Source: Roseovarius carneus (GTDB lineage: Bacteria; Pseudomonadota; Alphaproteobacteria; Rhodobacterales; Rhodobacteraceae). Taken from it: a stretch of 64,000 nt of DNA. The stretch covers positions 1,532,374-1,596,373 of the forward strand of contig NZ_JAHSPD010000001.1 of NCBI RefSeq assembly GCF_020141465.1, in the 5' to 3' direction. Under the pieces are notes generated by a model that saw nothing but the letters and a program-made list of their open reading frames with translations, was not told the DNA's origin and searched no databases. A program made the position numbers and the translations under genes. This document shows positions 9,316 to 18,389 of the stretch, one piece after another (within the stretch, counting starts at the first letter, position 1; every line of letters begins with the position of its first letter).

Positions 9316-10032
9316 ATGAATACAAAGACCACCAAATCCCCCTACTGGCAAGGCATGGCCGCCGGCGCGCCGTTTGTTCTGGTCATCGTGCCGTTCTCCG
9401 TTCTCTTCGGCGTGGTGGCGACCGAGGCGGGGCTGAGCGTGTTCGAGACGATGGTGATGACCACGCTCGTGATCGCGGGGGCGGCACAATTCACCGCCGT
9501 GCAGCTTTTGTCCGAAGGTGCGCCCACGCTGATTGTCCTTGCCACGGCGCTGGCGGTCAATTTGCGCATGGCGATGTATTCGGCCTCGCTCACGCCGCAT
9601 CTGGGGGCGGCGCCGGTGCGCCACAAGGCGCTGATCGCTTGGCTGATGGTGGATCAGGCCTATGCCTGTGCGAGCCTTGCGTATGAGCGTAATCCGGGCT
9701 GGAGCGTTGCGCAGAAAGCGTCGTTCTATTTTGGCACGGTCTCGCTCATTGTGCCACTTTGGTGCGCGTTCACCTTTGTGGGTGCGGTGTTGGGCGAGGC
9801 GATCCCGCCGGAATTTGCGTTGGATTTCGCGGTGCCGATCACGTTTCTGGCGATGATGGGTCCGATGCTGCGCACGCGCGCGCACATGGCGGCGGCCGTG
9901 GTGGCCATTACCGTGTCATTGGTGCTGGCGTTTTTGCCCTATTCCATCGGTGTGCTGGTGGGCGGGCTTGCGGGCATGATCGCAGGGGCCGAGGTCGAGC
10001 GGCAGATGGCCCGCAGGGGGATGGTGATATGA
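9316..10032 (+). CDS. azlC: AzlC-family branched-chain amino acid exporter, large subunit
   Basis: A 238-residue integral membrane protein of the AzlC/YgaZ family, which with a small AzlD/YgaH partner forms an exporter of branched-chain amino acids and analogues. PFSVLFGVVATEAGLS near residue 30, ITFLAMMGPMLRT near residue 175 and multiple hydrophobic segments fit the family. The TGA stop overlaps the azlD ATG (ATGA), as usual for the pair. Substrate specificity cannot be told from sequence. Confidence 0.9.
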   Translation: MNTKTTKSPYWQGMAAGAPFVLVIVPFSVLFGVVATEAGLSVFETMVMTTLVIAGAAQFTAVQLLSEGAPTLIVLATALAVNLRMAMYSASLTPHLGAAPVRHKALIAWLMVDQAYACASLAYERNPGWSVAQKASFYFGTVSLIVPLWCAFTFVGAVLGEAIPPEFALDFAVPITFLAMMGPMLRTRAHMAAAVVAITVSLVLAFLPYSIGVLVGGLAGMIAGAEVERQMARRGMVI

Positions 10033-10373
10033 CCGAGATTGGCACCGAGATCGGCACAGGCGCGCTTTGGACAGTGATTATCGGGTTGGGGGCCGGCAGC
10101 TTTCTTTTGCGGTTCTCGTTTCTGGGTCTGATCGGGGACCGTGATTTGCCCGCATGGGTGCTGCGGCATTTGCGCTACACGGGCGTCGCTGTGATCCCTG
10201 CATTGGTGGCCCCCTTGGTGGTTTGGCCTGCGGCCACGGACGGCGCGCTGGATGCGCCACGGCTGATGGCGGCGCTGGTGACGGTGGCGGTGGGGCTTGC
10301 GTTTCGCAATGTGATCGCGGCAATCTTGGCGGGTGGGGCGAGCCTCTATTTGGGCCTTTACCTGCTGGGATAA
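10029..10373 (+). CDS. azlD: AzlD-family branched-chain amino acid exporter, small subunit
   Basis: A 114-residue hydrophobic protein, partner of AzlC. About three to four membrane spans can be drawn: LWTVIIGLGAGSFLLRFSFL, VAVIPALVAPLVVWPA, and VTVAVGLAFRNVIAAILAGG. The start ATG overlaps the azlC stop by 4 bases. The stop is followed within ten bases by the ribosome site of a truncated sulfotransferase frame, so an operon once continued downstream. Confidence 0.9.
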   Translation: MTEIGTEIGTGALWTVIIGLGAGSFLLRFSFLGLIGDRDLPAWVLRHLRYTGVAVIPALVAPLVVWPAATDGALDAPRLMAALVTVAVGLAFRNVIAAILAGGASLYLGLYLLG

Positions 10374-10383
10374 AGGAGAGAGC

Positions 10384-10563
10384 GTGGATCTGAGCGATCC
10401 GCCGCTGCCCCACTACAAAACAACCGTTTGGGATAGCACGCGCTGGGGCGAATTTACGCGCCGCACGGATGATGTGCTGATCTGCACATCCTATAAATCC
10501 GGCACCACATGGATGCAGATGATCTGTGCGCTCTTGATCTTTCGCACTGTCGATGTGCCAGCT
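10384..10563 (+). pseudogene. Sulfotransferase, N-terminal stump only
   Basis: A GTG at 10384 with AAAGGAGAG upstream opens a frame reading VDLSDPPLPHYKTTVWDSTRW and then CTSYKSGTTWMQMICALLI. The latter is the 5'-PSB loop that binds PAPS in cytosolic-type sulfotransferases, which are normally 250-300 residues. Homology ends after about 60 codons. The frame then runs through non-homologous sequence into the antisense of pckA, whose stop is at 10611. The rest of the gene, with the 3'-phosphate site and catalytic region, is absent. The intact start and ribosome site suggest a fairly recent deletion next to azlCD. Confidence 0.72.
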
Positions 10564-10610
10564 GCCGCTGGCCCCTGCGGCCCTGACCGCACACTCAGAA
10601 AGGGCGTGGC

Positions 10611-12209
10611 TCAGCCGATGGCGGCGGCCTTCACATCATCGTCGATGAAGGGCAGGTATTGTTTGAAATTGGCCGAGAACATTTCGACCAGTTTGGCCGC
10701 CTGACGATCATAGCTCTCGGGGTTGTCCCATGTGCGGCGCGGATCAAGCAGCACGGTCGGCACGCCGGGCGCATCCACCGGCACATCAAAGCCGAAATTT
10801 GCGTCCTTGCGGAACTCAACCTTGGCCAGAGATCCATCAAGCGCCGCGGTCAAAAGCGCCCGGGTCGCCTTGATCGGCATCCGCGCGCCGGTGCCATACG
10901 CACCCCCGGTCCAGCCGGTGTTGACCAACCAGCAGGTGGCACCATGTTTGGCAATCCTGGCGCGCAACAGGTTGCCATAGGCCTCAGGGCGGCGCGGCAT
11001 GAAGGGCGCGCCAAAGCATGTGGAGAAGGTGGGTTCAGGCTCGGTCACGCCGCGCTCGGTGCCCGCCACTTTGGAGGTGAAGCCCGACAGAAAGTGATAC
11101 ATCGCCTGCGCAGGCGTCAACCGCGCGATGGGGGGCAGCACGCCGAACGCATCGCAGGTCAGCATGATGATGTTTTTGGGGTGGCCGCCCATGGCCGTGG
11201 GCGACGCATTGGAGATGTATTCCAGCGGATAGGCGCAGCGCATGTTGGCCGTCAGGCTATCGTCGTCGAAATCAAGCTCCTTGGTCTCGTCGTCATAGAC
11301 CATATTCTCGATCACCGTGCCGAATTTGGAGGTGGTGGCGTAAATCTCTGGCTCTGCCTCGGGGTTGAGGTTGATGGTCTTGGCATAGCACCCACCCTCA
11401 AAGTTGAACGTGCCGCGATCGGACCAGCCGTGCTCGTCATCGCCGATCAGAACCCTGTCTGGATCGGCGCTGAGCGTGGTCTTGCCCGTGCCCGAGAGGC
11501 CAAAGAAGATGGCTGCGTCCACAGGGTTGCCGCGCGCGTGATTGGCAGAGCAATGCATCGGCATGATGCCCTTTTCGGGCAGCAGATAATTCAACAAGGT
11601 AAAGACGGATTTCTTGTTTTCGCCCGCATATTCCGTGCCGCCGATCAGGATGATCTTGCGGTCGAAATTCATCGCGATGACGGTTTCTGAGCGGCAATTG
11701 TGTTTTTTCGGATCGGCAGCAAAGCTGGGGCAGTTGATCACGGTGAAATCGGCGATAAAATGATCCAGCGCCTCGCGCTCGGGGCGGCGCAGAAGGTGGC
11801 GGATGAAGAGGCCATGCCATGCAAGCTCGGTCACCATACGCACTTTGATCGAGTGGGCTGGGTCCGCGCCGCCGGTCAGGTCCTGCACGTAATAGCGCCC
11901 GCCCTCCATATGCATCAGCATGTCTTGGTAGAGCGCATCAAACCCTTCGGGCGACATCTGCGCATTGTTCTCCCACCAGATGCTGTCCTTAACGCTGTCG
12001 GTCAGCACGATGTGCTTGTCCTTGGGCGAGCGGCCTGTGAACTTGCCGGTGGAAACCAGAAACGCGCCCCCTTGGCCCAAAGCACCTTCGCCGTTTTTCA
12101 GCGCCGCTTCGATCAAGTCTGGCTCGTTTAGGTTGTAATGCACCTCGCCGAGGCCCTTGATACCCTGATCCTCAAGGCGAAATTCTGGATTTACCCGTCC
12201 CACTGTCAT
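10611..12209 (-). CDS. pckA: Phosphoenolpyruvate carboxykinase (ATP)
   Basis: It converts oxaloacetate and ATP to phosphoenolpyruvate and CO2, the committing step of gluconeogenesis from organic acids. The 532-residue protein shows [16 protein letters not shown], the P-loop [14 protein letters not shown] near residue 230, [18 protein letters not shown] and [11 protein letters not shown]. The start is the ATG at 12209, preceded by ACGGAGAC; the longer open frame to 12314 lacks family similarity. It is divergent from chvI-chvG, an arrangement known in other alphaproteobacteria, where ChvG-ChvI affects pckA expression. Confidence 0.97.
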   Translation of the reverse strand: MTVGRVNPEFRLEDQGIKGLGEVHYNLNEPDLIEAALKNGEGALGQGGAFLVSTGKFTGRSPKDKHIVLTDSVKDSIWWENNAQMSPEGFDALYQDMLMHMEGGRYYVQDLTGGADPAHSIKVRMVTELAWHGLFIRHLLRRPEREALDHFIADFTVINCPSFAADPKKHNCRSETVIAMNFDRKIILIGGTEYAGENKKSVFTLLNYLLPEKGIMPMHCSANHARGNPVDAAIFFGLSGTGKTTLSADPDRVLIGDDEHGWSDRGTFNFEGGCYAKTINLNPEAEPEIYATTSKFGTVIENMVYDDETKELDFDDDSLTANMRCAYPLEYISNASPTAMGGHPKNIIMLTCDAFGVLPPIARLTPAQAMYHFLSGFTSKVAGTERGVTEPEPTFSTCFGAPFMPRRPEAYGNLLRARIAKHGATCWLVNTGWTGGAYGTGARMPIKATRALLTAALDGSLAKVEFRKDANFGFDVPVDAPGVPTVLLDPRRTWDNPESYDRQAAKLVEMFSANFKQYLPFIDDDVKAAAIG

Positions 12210-12575
12210 CGATCTGTCTCCGTTATCGACCCATCGCCCGTTTGGGGCGGATAAAGCGGGATCAGGGGGGCCTTGGGCCCCGCGCCGAACATCCGCGCTG
12301 CGGCCTCTTAACATGTCGTTTTTGTGAATGAACAGGACACTTTGGCATAGTTAGCGCAATCAAGTGCAAGTTAGCGCAACCAACTCCCTCCGGCGCGCGA
12401 ATAGGGCAAATGCGCCGTAAATAACTGAGTCAATTTAGCCATTCTGGCACGAAATCTGTTTGAAATAAGGCACGAAACCCAGCTGATTCGCAGTTTGGGA
12501 TTGATTGGCAAGTTGAAACAGGGCCATAGTGAAAGAAAAAAACGCAGGTAACAGAGTAGTACAAGGATTAGTGTT
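12210..12575. promoter_or_regulatory. Divergent pckA/chvI control region with two pairs of direct repeats
   Basis: This 366-base gap holds no gene. It contains GTTAGCGCAA twice, at 12350-12359 and 12370-12379, exactly 20 bases apart (two helical turns). It also holds GGCACGAAA twice, at 12446-12454 and 12469-12477, 23 bases apart. Both pairs lie on the chvI-proximal side and are AT-richer than the coding DNA. Tandem half-sites on one face of the helix are typical of OmpR-family regulators such as ChvI, so autoregulation or pckA control is plausible. Which regulator binds is inference. Confidence 0.5.
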
Positions 12576-13280
12576 ATGTCTAAGATCGCCCTCGTGGACG
12601 ATGACAGGAATATTCTGACATCCGTTTCCATGACACTTGAGGCCGAAGGCTTCGAGGTCGAAACCTATAATGATGGTCAGCAGGCCTTCGATGCGTTCAG
12701 CAAGAAACTCCCCGATATGGCGGTGCTGGATATCAAGATGCCACGTATGGACGGGATGGACCTGCTCCAACGTCTGCGGCAGAAATCGTCGATGCCGGTG
12801 ATCTTCCTGACCTCCAAAGATGATGAGATCGACGAGGTTCTGGGCCTTCGCATGGGCGCTGATGATTATGTGAAAAAGCCCTTTTCTCAAAGGCTTCTGG
12901 TGGAGCGTATCCGCGCGCTGCTACGCCGTCAGGATGTGATGGACGGCACCGCACCCGCCACTGAGGCCGAAGAGAGCAAGGTGATCGAGCGTGGCGAATT
13001 GCGGATGGACCCGCTGCGCCATGCAGTGGCGTGGAAGGGCAAGGACGTGTCTCTGACGGTCACGGAATTCTTGCTGCTTCAGGCGCTGGCCCAGCGTCCG
13101 GGCTTTGTGAAAAGCCGCGATCAGCTGATGGATGTGGCCTATGATGATCAGGTCTATGTCGACGACCGCACCATCGACAGCCATATCAAGCGCCTGCGCA
13201 AGAAACTGCGCACCGTCGACAGCGAATTCTCGGCGATTGAGACACTCTACGGCATTGGGTATCGTTACAACGAAGAATAA
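12576..13280 (+). CDS. chvI: Response regulator ChvI, OmpR family
   Basis: A 234-residue two-component regulator. The receiver domain occupies residues 1-120, with the acidic pocket at VDDD, phospho-acceptor Asp52 in [12 protein letters not shown], and the conserved Lys in DDYVKKPFS. The C-terminal winged helix contains [17 protein letters not shown] and [15 protein letters not shown]. In rhizobia and relatives, ChvI responds to acidity and envelope stress through ChvG and controls exopolysaccharide, envelope and carbon-metabolism genes. Followed after about 40 bases by its kinase. Confidence 0.93.
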   Translation: MSKIALVDDDRNILTSVSMTLEAEGFEVETYNDGQQAFDAFSKKLPDMAVLDIKMPRMDGMDLLQRLRQKSSMPVIFLTSKDDEIDEVLGLRMGADDYVKKPFSQRLLVERIRALLRRQDVMDGTAPATEAEESKVIERGELRMDPLRHAVAWKGKDVSLTVTEFLLLQALAQRPGFVKSRDQLMDVAYDDQVYVDDRTIDSHIKRLRKKLRTVDSEFSAIETLYGIGYRYNEE

Positions 13281-13319
13281 CGCATCAAGGCTTTGGCCGC
13301 AGCGATCAAGGGGATCAGC

Positions 13320-15005
13320 GTGCGCGATTCAGCACCGGGACGGGATGGTGATGTGGTTCTGGGCGACGATTTTGTCGCCCCTGACAACGTCGTGGACGAG
13401 GAAGTCCGTGCCCGGCGGGCGCGGCGTGGCTTCTTATCCCTGCGTGAAAGCCCCCTGACGCGCAAGATTATCACCTTCAACCTCATCGCCCTCAACGTGC
13501 TGGTTGCGGGGATCCTCTATCTTAACTCGTCGCGCGATGGGATGGCCATACAGCGCGCCAACAGCCTTGTGGGCGAGGCCGAGCTGGTCGCGGATGTGTT
13601 TGAGGCACAATTGCCCATCGGTGCGCCTGTGAACCTGATAACCGGCGATGGCGTGGATGTGGCGCAGACCCTGGAAGGGCTGGATATTCAGCAGGGTGCC
13701 GAGGTGTTCGTTTTTGACACGGATGGCGCGCTTGCGGGCCATGTCGTGGGTGTGGAAGTGCGCAGCAGCGACGCGGAGGATACACAGCCCACGGTGCTTA
13801 CCGATGCGCTCACGACGCTCTGGGGCTGGATGTCCAAACCGTTTGGTGTAGGCGCGCTTACGGCCCAACCCAGCGTCGAGGATATGGCGCGGGACAAGGT
13901 TGCGGCCGCACTTACGGGTGGCACGCAGGTCACGTCCGGTGAGGTGAGCGGCGGCACGATTTTCTCCGTAGTCAGCCCGATTGAGCATGACGGCCAGGCG
14001 ATTGGCGTCGTGGCGCTTGTGAGCGCCTCGGGCGAGATTGATCAGCTTGTCATGGCCGAGCGCGAGCGCGTGTTGCAGATGTTCATCATCGCAACGCTTG
14101 TTTCCATCGGTCTGAGCCTGATCCTCGCTTCCACCATTGCGCATCCGCTGGCCGATCTGGCTGCCGCCGCCGAGATTGGCGGCGCGCGAAACCGCGGCAA
14201 GAACGGCAATGGCCGCATCCGCATCCCCGACCTTACGGCGCGCCCCGACGAGATTGGACGGCTCAGCGGGGCGTTGCGCGGCATGGTTGGCGCGCTTTAT
14301 AATCGCATCGACGGGAATGAGCAGTTCGCGGCCGATGTGGCCCATGAGATCAAGAATCCGCTGGCCTCTCTGCGCTCTGCCGTGGGCACGATGCGCGTGG
14401 CCAAGCGCGAAGATCAGCGCGAGAAATTGCTCAATGTGATCGAGCATGATGTGCGCCGTCTGGACCGTCTGGTCAGCGACATCTCCAACGCCTCCCGGCT
14501 CGATTCAGAGTTGGTGAAGGAAGAGGAAGTGCCGTTCGATCTGCTCACGATGTTGCGCAATCTGGGCCAGTATCTTGGCGAAGAGGCGCAAGGCAAAGGA
14601 ATCGATTTCATCACCGATTTCCCCGAAAAGCCCATCGTGATCAACGGGCTTGAGGCGCGCCTGGCGCAGGTGTTTGTGAACCTGATCTCCAACGCCATCA
14701 GTTTTTGCGAGGATGGTGATGCGATCCGGATCTGGGCGCGCCGCCGCGAAAACCGCGTGCTGGTCGTGGTTGAAGATACCGGGCCTGGTATCCCCGATCA
14801 GGCCCTGACCAAGATTTTCCAGCGCTTCTATTCCCAACGTGACGCCAGCGATTTCGGCAATAATTCCGGCCTCGGCCTTGCCATCTCCAAGCAGATCGTC
14901 GAGGCGCATGGCGGCGTCGTCTGGGCCGAGAATATCCGGCCCACGGATGCGGATATCACCTCGGACCCGCTGGGCGCGCGCTTTGTCGTGGGCCTGCCGG
15001 TCTGA
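13320..15005 (+). CDS. chvG: Sensor histidine kinase ChvG
   Basis: Partner kinase of ChvI. Transmembrane helix 1 (IITFNLIALNVLVAGILYL) is followed by a periplasmic sensor of about 200 residues, a second helix (MFIIATLVSIGLSLILAS), a HAMP linker, and the phospho-acceptor His in FAADVAHEIKNPLASLRSAV. The ATPase boxes are NLISNAISFCEDG, VEDTGPGIPDQ and GLGLAISKQIVEAHGG. I chose the GTG at 13320 because AAGGGG lies 7 bases ahead; a TTG at 13293 is an upstream alternative. Its end is 10 bases from hprK, so sensor and phosphotransferase genes are likely co-transcribed. Confidence 0.92.
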   Translation: MRDSAPGRDGDVVLGDDFVAPDNVVDEEVRARRARRGFLSLRESPLTRKIITFNLIALNVLVAGILYLNSSRDGMAIQRANSLVGEAELVADVFEAQLPIGAPVNLITGDGVDVAQTLEGLDIQQGAEVFVFDTDGALAGHVVGVEVRSSDAEDTQPTVLTDALTTLWGWMSKPFGVGALTAQPSVEDMARDKVAAALTGGTQVTSGEVSGGTIFSVVSPIEHDGQAIGVVALVSASGEIDQLVMAERERVLQMFIIATLVSIGLSLILASTIAHPLADLAAAAEIGGARNRGKNGNGRIRIPDLTARPDEIGRLSGALRGMVGALYNRIDGNEQFAADVAHEIKNPLASLRSAVGTMRVAKREDQREKLLNVIEHDVRRLDRLVSDISNASRLDSELVKEEEVPFDLLTMLRNLGQYLGEEAQGKGIDFITDFPEKPIVINGLEARLAQVFVNLISNAISFCEDGDAIRIWARRRENRVLVVVEDTGPGIPDQALTKIFQRFYSQRDASDFGNNSGLGLAISKQIVEAHGGVVWAENIRPTDADITSDPLGARFVVGLPV

Positions 15006-15015
15006 TCTGGCGGCT

Positions 15016-15438
15016 ATGTCCCAAGACACCATTGTTCATGCGACATGTGTTGCGGTCGCGGGCCGCGCGGCCCTGATCCGGGGCGCGTCGGGGTCTGGTA
15101 AATCCGCGCTTGCCTTGCAATTGATGGCCTATGGTGCCGCGCTTGTCGCGGATGACCGCACGCGGCTCTGGCGCGATGGGGATCATCTGATGGCGGATGC
15201 GCCCGCGACTATTATGGGCCAGATCGAAGCGCGCGGCATCGGCATTCTATACGCACCGCCTGCAGGCCCCACGCCCGTCGCATTGATCGTTGAGATGGAC
15301 GCGCCCGCGCCGCCGCGCCTGCCGCCAGAGGTGTCCGAGACCCTGCTGGGCGTGGAGATCGCGCAGGTGGGAAAAACCGACGCAGACCATTTCTCTGCCG
15401 CAGTTTACCTCTATCTTAAGCATTGGCGTGCCGCCTGA
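15016..15438 (+). CDS. hprK: Short HPr kinase/phosphorylase
   Basis: A 140-residue protein corresponding only to the C-terminal kinase domain of HprK, the form typical of alphaproteobacteria. The P-loop GASGSGKSALALQL is at about residues 20-33, and LVADDRTRL and QIEARGIGIL are the catalytic and signature segments. It should phosphorylate the regulatory serine of HPr encoded three genes downstream. The start ATG at 15016 follows the chvG stop closely. Confidence 0.9.
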   Translation: MSQDTIVHATCVAVAGRAALIRGASGSGKSALALQLMAYGAALVADDRTRLWRDGDHLMADAPATIMGQIEARGIGILYAPPAGPTPVALIVEMDAPAPPRLPPEVSETLLGVEIAQVGKTDADHFSAAVYLYLKHWRAA

Positions 15439-15450
15439 AGGAGCATTGCG

Positions 15451-16374
15451 ATGCCGACCACGACCCCGCATATCGTGCTTGTCACCGGCCCCTCGGGCGC
15501 CGGGCGGACGACTGCGATCCGGGCGCTGGAGGATATGGGATATGAGGCGATTGACAATATCCCGCTGTCGCTTTTGCCGCGCCTTTTGCGCGGAGAACGT
15601 CCGGACCGGCCTTTGGCGCTGGGTGTGGACACGCGCAACCGCGATTTCTCCACCCATGCCTTGATCGAGGCGATTGATGGGATTGGCGGCTGGGCCGATG
15701 CGCCGATGCAACTTCTCTATCTTGATGCGCGGCCCGATATCCTGCTGCGCCGGTTTTCCGAGACGCGCCGCCGCCACCCTCTGGCCCCGGCGGAAAGCCC
15801 CGAAGTGGGTATCGACCGCGAGCTTGATCTTCTGGGACCCATCCGCGCGCGGGCAGATATCCTGATCGACAGCTCCGAGCTTAGCCCAAATGAGCTGCGC
15901 GCGGAGCTGGATCTCTGGTTTGCGCCCCAAGGCGGCACCGCACAGCTTGCTGTTTCGGTGCAATCGTTTTCCTACAAACGCGGCCTGCCGCGTGGGGTCG
16001 ATATGGTGTTTGATTGCCGCTTCTTGCGCAATCCATACTGGGAGGAGCGGCTGCGCCGTCTGGACGGGCGCGCGCCCGAGGTGGCGGGCTTCATCGCGCA
16101 AGACCCGCGCGCGGCTCCGTTCCAGCAACAGCTGCAATCGATGGTGACAATGCTGCTTCCCGCCTATGAAGATGAGGGCAAAGCCTATCTCTCCATCGCG
16201 CTGGGGTGCACCGGCGGGCAACATCGCAGCGTCGCGATGGCAGAAACTTTGGCCCATGCTCTTGCAGAGGCGGACTGGCAAGTGTCAACTAGACATCGGG
16301 AGCTTGAATGCCGGACCGGCGCGGCAGGCCCAATCGGGGCCTCTGAGGCGCATGACCAAGATAAAGGAAGCTGA
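15451..16374 (+). CDS. rapZ: RapZ-family nucleotide-binding protein
   Basis: A 307-residue member of the RapZ/YvcJ family. In enterobacteria RapZ is an RNase E adaptor controlling glucosamine-6-phosphate synthase through small RNAs; that role is not established in this lineage. The N-terminal P-loop reads GPSGAGRTTAIRALEDMGYE, with Arg where the Walker lysine would be, then AIDNIPLSLLP. The C-terminal domain carries FSYKRGLPRGVDMVFDCRFL, LRNPYWEERL and the signature IALGCTGGQHRSVAMAE. AAGGAG precedes the ATG. It lies between hprK and manX, the usual alphaproteobacterial order. Confidence 0.93.
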   Translation: MPTTTPHIVLVTGPSGAGRTTAIRALEDMGYEAIDNIPLSLLPRLLRGERPDRPLALGVDTRNRDFSTHALIEAIDGIGGWADAPMQLLYLDARPDILLRRFSETRRRHPLAPAESPEVGIDRELDLLGPIRARADILIDSSELSPNELRAELDLWFAPQGGTAQLAVSVQSFSYKRGLPRGVDMVFDCRFLRNPYWEERLRRLDGRAPEVAGFIAQDPRAAPFQQQLQSMVTMLLPAYEDEGKAYLSIALGCTGGQHRSVAMAETLAHALAEADWQVSTRHRELECRTGAAGPIGASEAHDQDKGS

Positions 16375-16377
16375 GCG

Positions 16378-16773
16378 GTGATCGGGATCGTGATCGTGGC
16401 CCATGGGGGCCTTGCGCGCGAATACCTCGCAGCGATTGAGCATGTGGTCGGCCCGCAGCCAGGCATCCGCGCGATCACCATCGAGGGGGATCACGACCGT
16501 GCCGCCAAGCAAAGCGAGATTTGCGCCGCCGCCGATGCGGTGGATGCCGGAGGCGGGGTTGTTGTGGTCACGGATATGTTTGGTGGCTCGCCGTCCAACC
16601 TGTCGCTGAAGGCCTGCCGGACCGGCGGGCGGCGGATGCTTTACGGCGCGAACTTGCCGATGCTCATCAAACTGGCCAAATCCCGCGCGCTGCCCCTGCC
16701 CGAGGCGGTGCGCCGTGCGCTTGAGGCGGGACGCAAATATATCGACAGCCAGAACATATCGCAGGATACCTGA
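16378..16773 (+). CDS. manX: PTS EIIA component, mannose (EIIA-Man) type
   Basis: A 131-residue stand-alone EIIA domain. The phospho-accepting His9 is in IVIVAHGGLAREYL, and VVVVTDMFGGSPSNLSLK is the second conserved block. No EIIB, EIIC or EIID is encoded nearby, so it probably serves regulation rather than sugar uptake. The start is a GTG at 16378, three bases after the rapZ stop, and the gene ends 4 bases before ptsH. Confidence 0.9.
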   Translation: MIGIVIVAHGGLAREYLAAIEHVVGPQPGIRAITIEGDHDRAAKQSEICAAADAVDAGGGVVVVTDMFGGSPSNLSLKACRTGGRRMLYGANLPMLIKLAKSRALPLPEAVRRALEAGRKYIDSQNISQDT

Positions 16774-16777
16774 GCCT

Positions 16778-17056
16778 ATGACACAGACCGTTACCCGGCA
16801 GCTTGAAATCATGAACGTCAAAGGCCTGCATGCGCGCGCCTCTGCCAAACTCGTGGAGGTGGTCGAGGGCTTTGATGCCACCGCAGAAGTTTCGCAAAAC
16901 GGCCAGTCGGCCAGCGGGGACAGCATCATGGGGCTTTTGATGTTGGCAGCCGCGATGGGAACCACTATTGACGTCGAAACCAGAGGGCCGGATGCCGAGG
17001 CGCTGGCCGATGCGGTGGCAGCCCTTGTGGCGGCCAAGTTCGGGGAAGACATGTAG
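16778..17056 (+). CDS. ptsH: Phosphocarrier protein HPr
   Basis: A 92-residue HPr. His18 in VKGLHARASAKLVE is the EI-dependent phosphorylation site, and Ser49 in SGDSIMGLLML is the expected HprK target. It should take phosphate from enzyme I (not in this window) and pass it to the upstream EIIA. Last gene of the compact chvI-chvG-hprK-rapZ-manX-ptsH run. Confidence 0.94.
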   Translation: MTQTVTRQLEIMNVKGLHARASAKLVEVVEGFDATAEVSQNGQSASGDSIMGLLMLAAAMGTTIDVETRGPDAEALADAVAALVAAKFGEDM

Positions 17057-17094
17057 GCGCCGCGCGCGCCGCGACAAATGGGACTGCCCACGTT

Positions 17095-17994
17095 GTGAAC
17101 AAGCTGGACGATCATGGCGCGCCTGCGCCCGAGGAGACGGTGAACTTTACCAAGTATGATCGCCGTAGCATTACCTATGCCAATTCGTTCGATAAGCCCT
17201 TGGTTGCGGCGATCATACGCACGATCGAGATGTTTACGGGTAAGATCACGATCCTGCTCATGATCAAGAGGTTCGAGAAGCGTGGCGCGCCCACCGGACA
17301 GAAATTTTGGCGCGCGGCGCTGGGCACGATGGGGATCGACCTTCTGACCCCTGAGGAGGAGCTGGCGCATATCCCGCTCGAAGGCCCTGTTGTGGTGGTC
17401 GCGAACCATCCACACGGGCTTGTCGATGGGATGATCCTCGCGGATCTGATCGGGCGGCGGCGCACCGATTACAAGATCCTCACACGCGCGCTTTTGACCG
17501 GGATTGATGAGGTTGCAGCGAGCTACATGATTTCCGTGCCCTTCCCGCATGAGCCGGACGCGCAACGCAAGTCGGTCGAGATGCGCGCCAATGCCATGGC
17601 CCATCTCAAAGAAGGTGGGGTGATCTCGGTTTTTCCGTCTGGCGTGGTTGCGTCCTCCGACACGATGTTCGGCCCCCCGGTTGAGCGTGAGTGGAACGTC
17701 TTTACCGCCCAGATGATCCGCCGGTCTGGTGCCACCATCGTGCCCATCTACTTCCCGGGCGGCAACAGCCGCTGGTATCAGATCGCCAACCGTATTTCGG
17801 CCACGCTGCGCCAATCACTGTTGCTGCACGAGGTCGTGCACAGCTGCAACCGCCCGCAAAAACCCATCGTCGGAGCACCCATTACGCCCGCACAGATGGA
17901 GATGCTGCAAAGTGATCCGCGCGGTTTCATGGCATGGCTGCGCGCCCATACCCTGTCGCTGGGCAAGGCGACGACTGACCCAAAGGACCCCTGA
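17095..17994 (+). CDS. Lysophospholipid/glycerophosphate acyltransferase family protein
   Basis: A 299-residue protein with a PlsC-like acyltransferase core. The catalytic histidine block is VVVVANHPHGLVDGM near residue 105, the substrate-binding block is ISVFPSGVVASSD near residue 180, and the third block is ATIVPIYFPGGNS near 215. It probably acylates a lysophospholipid or ornithine-type lipid at the inner membrane; the exact substrate is not evident. It begins with GTG at 17095 and ends one base before the RidA gene, so those two are coupled. Confidence 0.82.
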   Translation: MNKLDDHGAPAPEETVNFTKYDRRSITYANSFDKPLVAAIIRTIEMFTGKITILLMIKRFEKRGAPTGQKFWRAALGTMGIDLLTPEEELAHIPLEGPVVVVANHPHGLVDGMILADLIGRRRTDYKILTRALLTGIDEVAASYMISVPFPHEPDAQRKSVEMRANAMAHLKEGGVISVFPSGVVASSDTMFGPPVEREWNVFTAQMIRRSGATIVPIYFPGGNSRWYQIANRISATLRQSLLLHEVVHSCNRPQKPIVGAPITPAQMEMLQSDPRGFMAWLRAHTLSLGKATTDPKDP

Positions 17995-17995
17995 C

Positions 17996-18352
17996 ATGAC
18001 CGATATCATCCGCAGCCACACAAACACCCGCATGAGCCAGGCCGTGCGCTATGGCACCACCCTCTATCTCGCAGGGCAAGTGGGCGAGCGCGGCGAGAGC
18101 GTCGCCGATCAAACCCGCAGCTGCTTGCGCAAAATCGAGACGCTTCTGGCTGAGAATGGCTCGGACACATCGCGAATGCTGCAATGCACGATCTGGCTGG
18201 CCGATATGGCCGATTTCGCCGAGATGAACGCGGTTTGGGACGCATGGGTGCCAGAAGGCGCGGCCCCTACGCGCGCCTGCGGCGAGGCCAAGCTGGCCCA
18301 CCCTGAGCTTCTCGTTGAGTTCATCGTGATTGCCGCCTGCGATAACGCCTGA
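17996..18352 (+). CDS. RidA family protein (YjgF/YER057c/UK114)
   Basis: A 118-residue RidA-family protein. Family members hydrolyse reactive enamine/imine intermediates released by PLP enzymes. [12 protein letters not shown] near residue 20, [13 protein letters not shown] near 62, and the Arg of [11 protein letters not shown] near residue 95, which is the catalytic position in deaminase-active members, are all present. The start ATG is one base after the acyltransferase stop. Which imine it acts on cannot be read from sequence. Confidence 0.88.
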   Translation: MTDIIRSHTNTRMSQAVRYGTTLYLAGQVGERGESVADQTRSCLRKIETLLAENGSDTSRMLQCTIWLADMADFAEMNAVWDAWVPEGAAPTRACGEAKLAHPELLVEFIVIAACDNA

Positions 18353-18389
18353 AACCGCTCCGCACCTCGCGCAAAAGGAAGGCCTGATC

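Noticed and set aside
10561..10610. GC-rich hairpin as a pckA terminator
   Set aside because: GCCGC/GCGGC can pair, but no T run follows on the minus strand.
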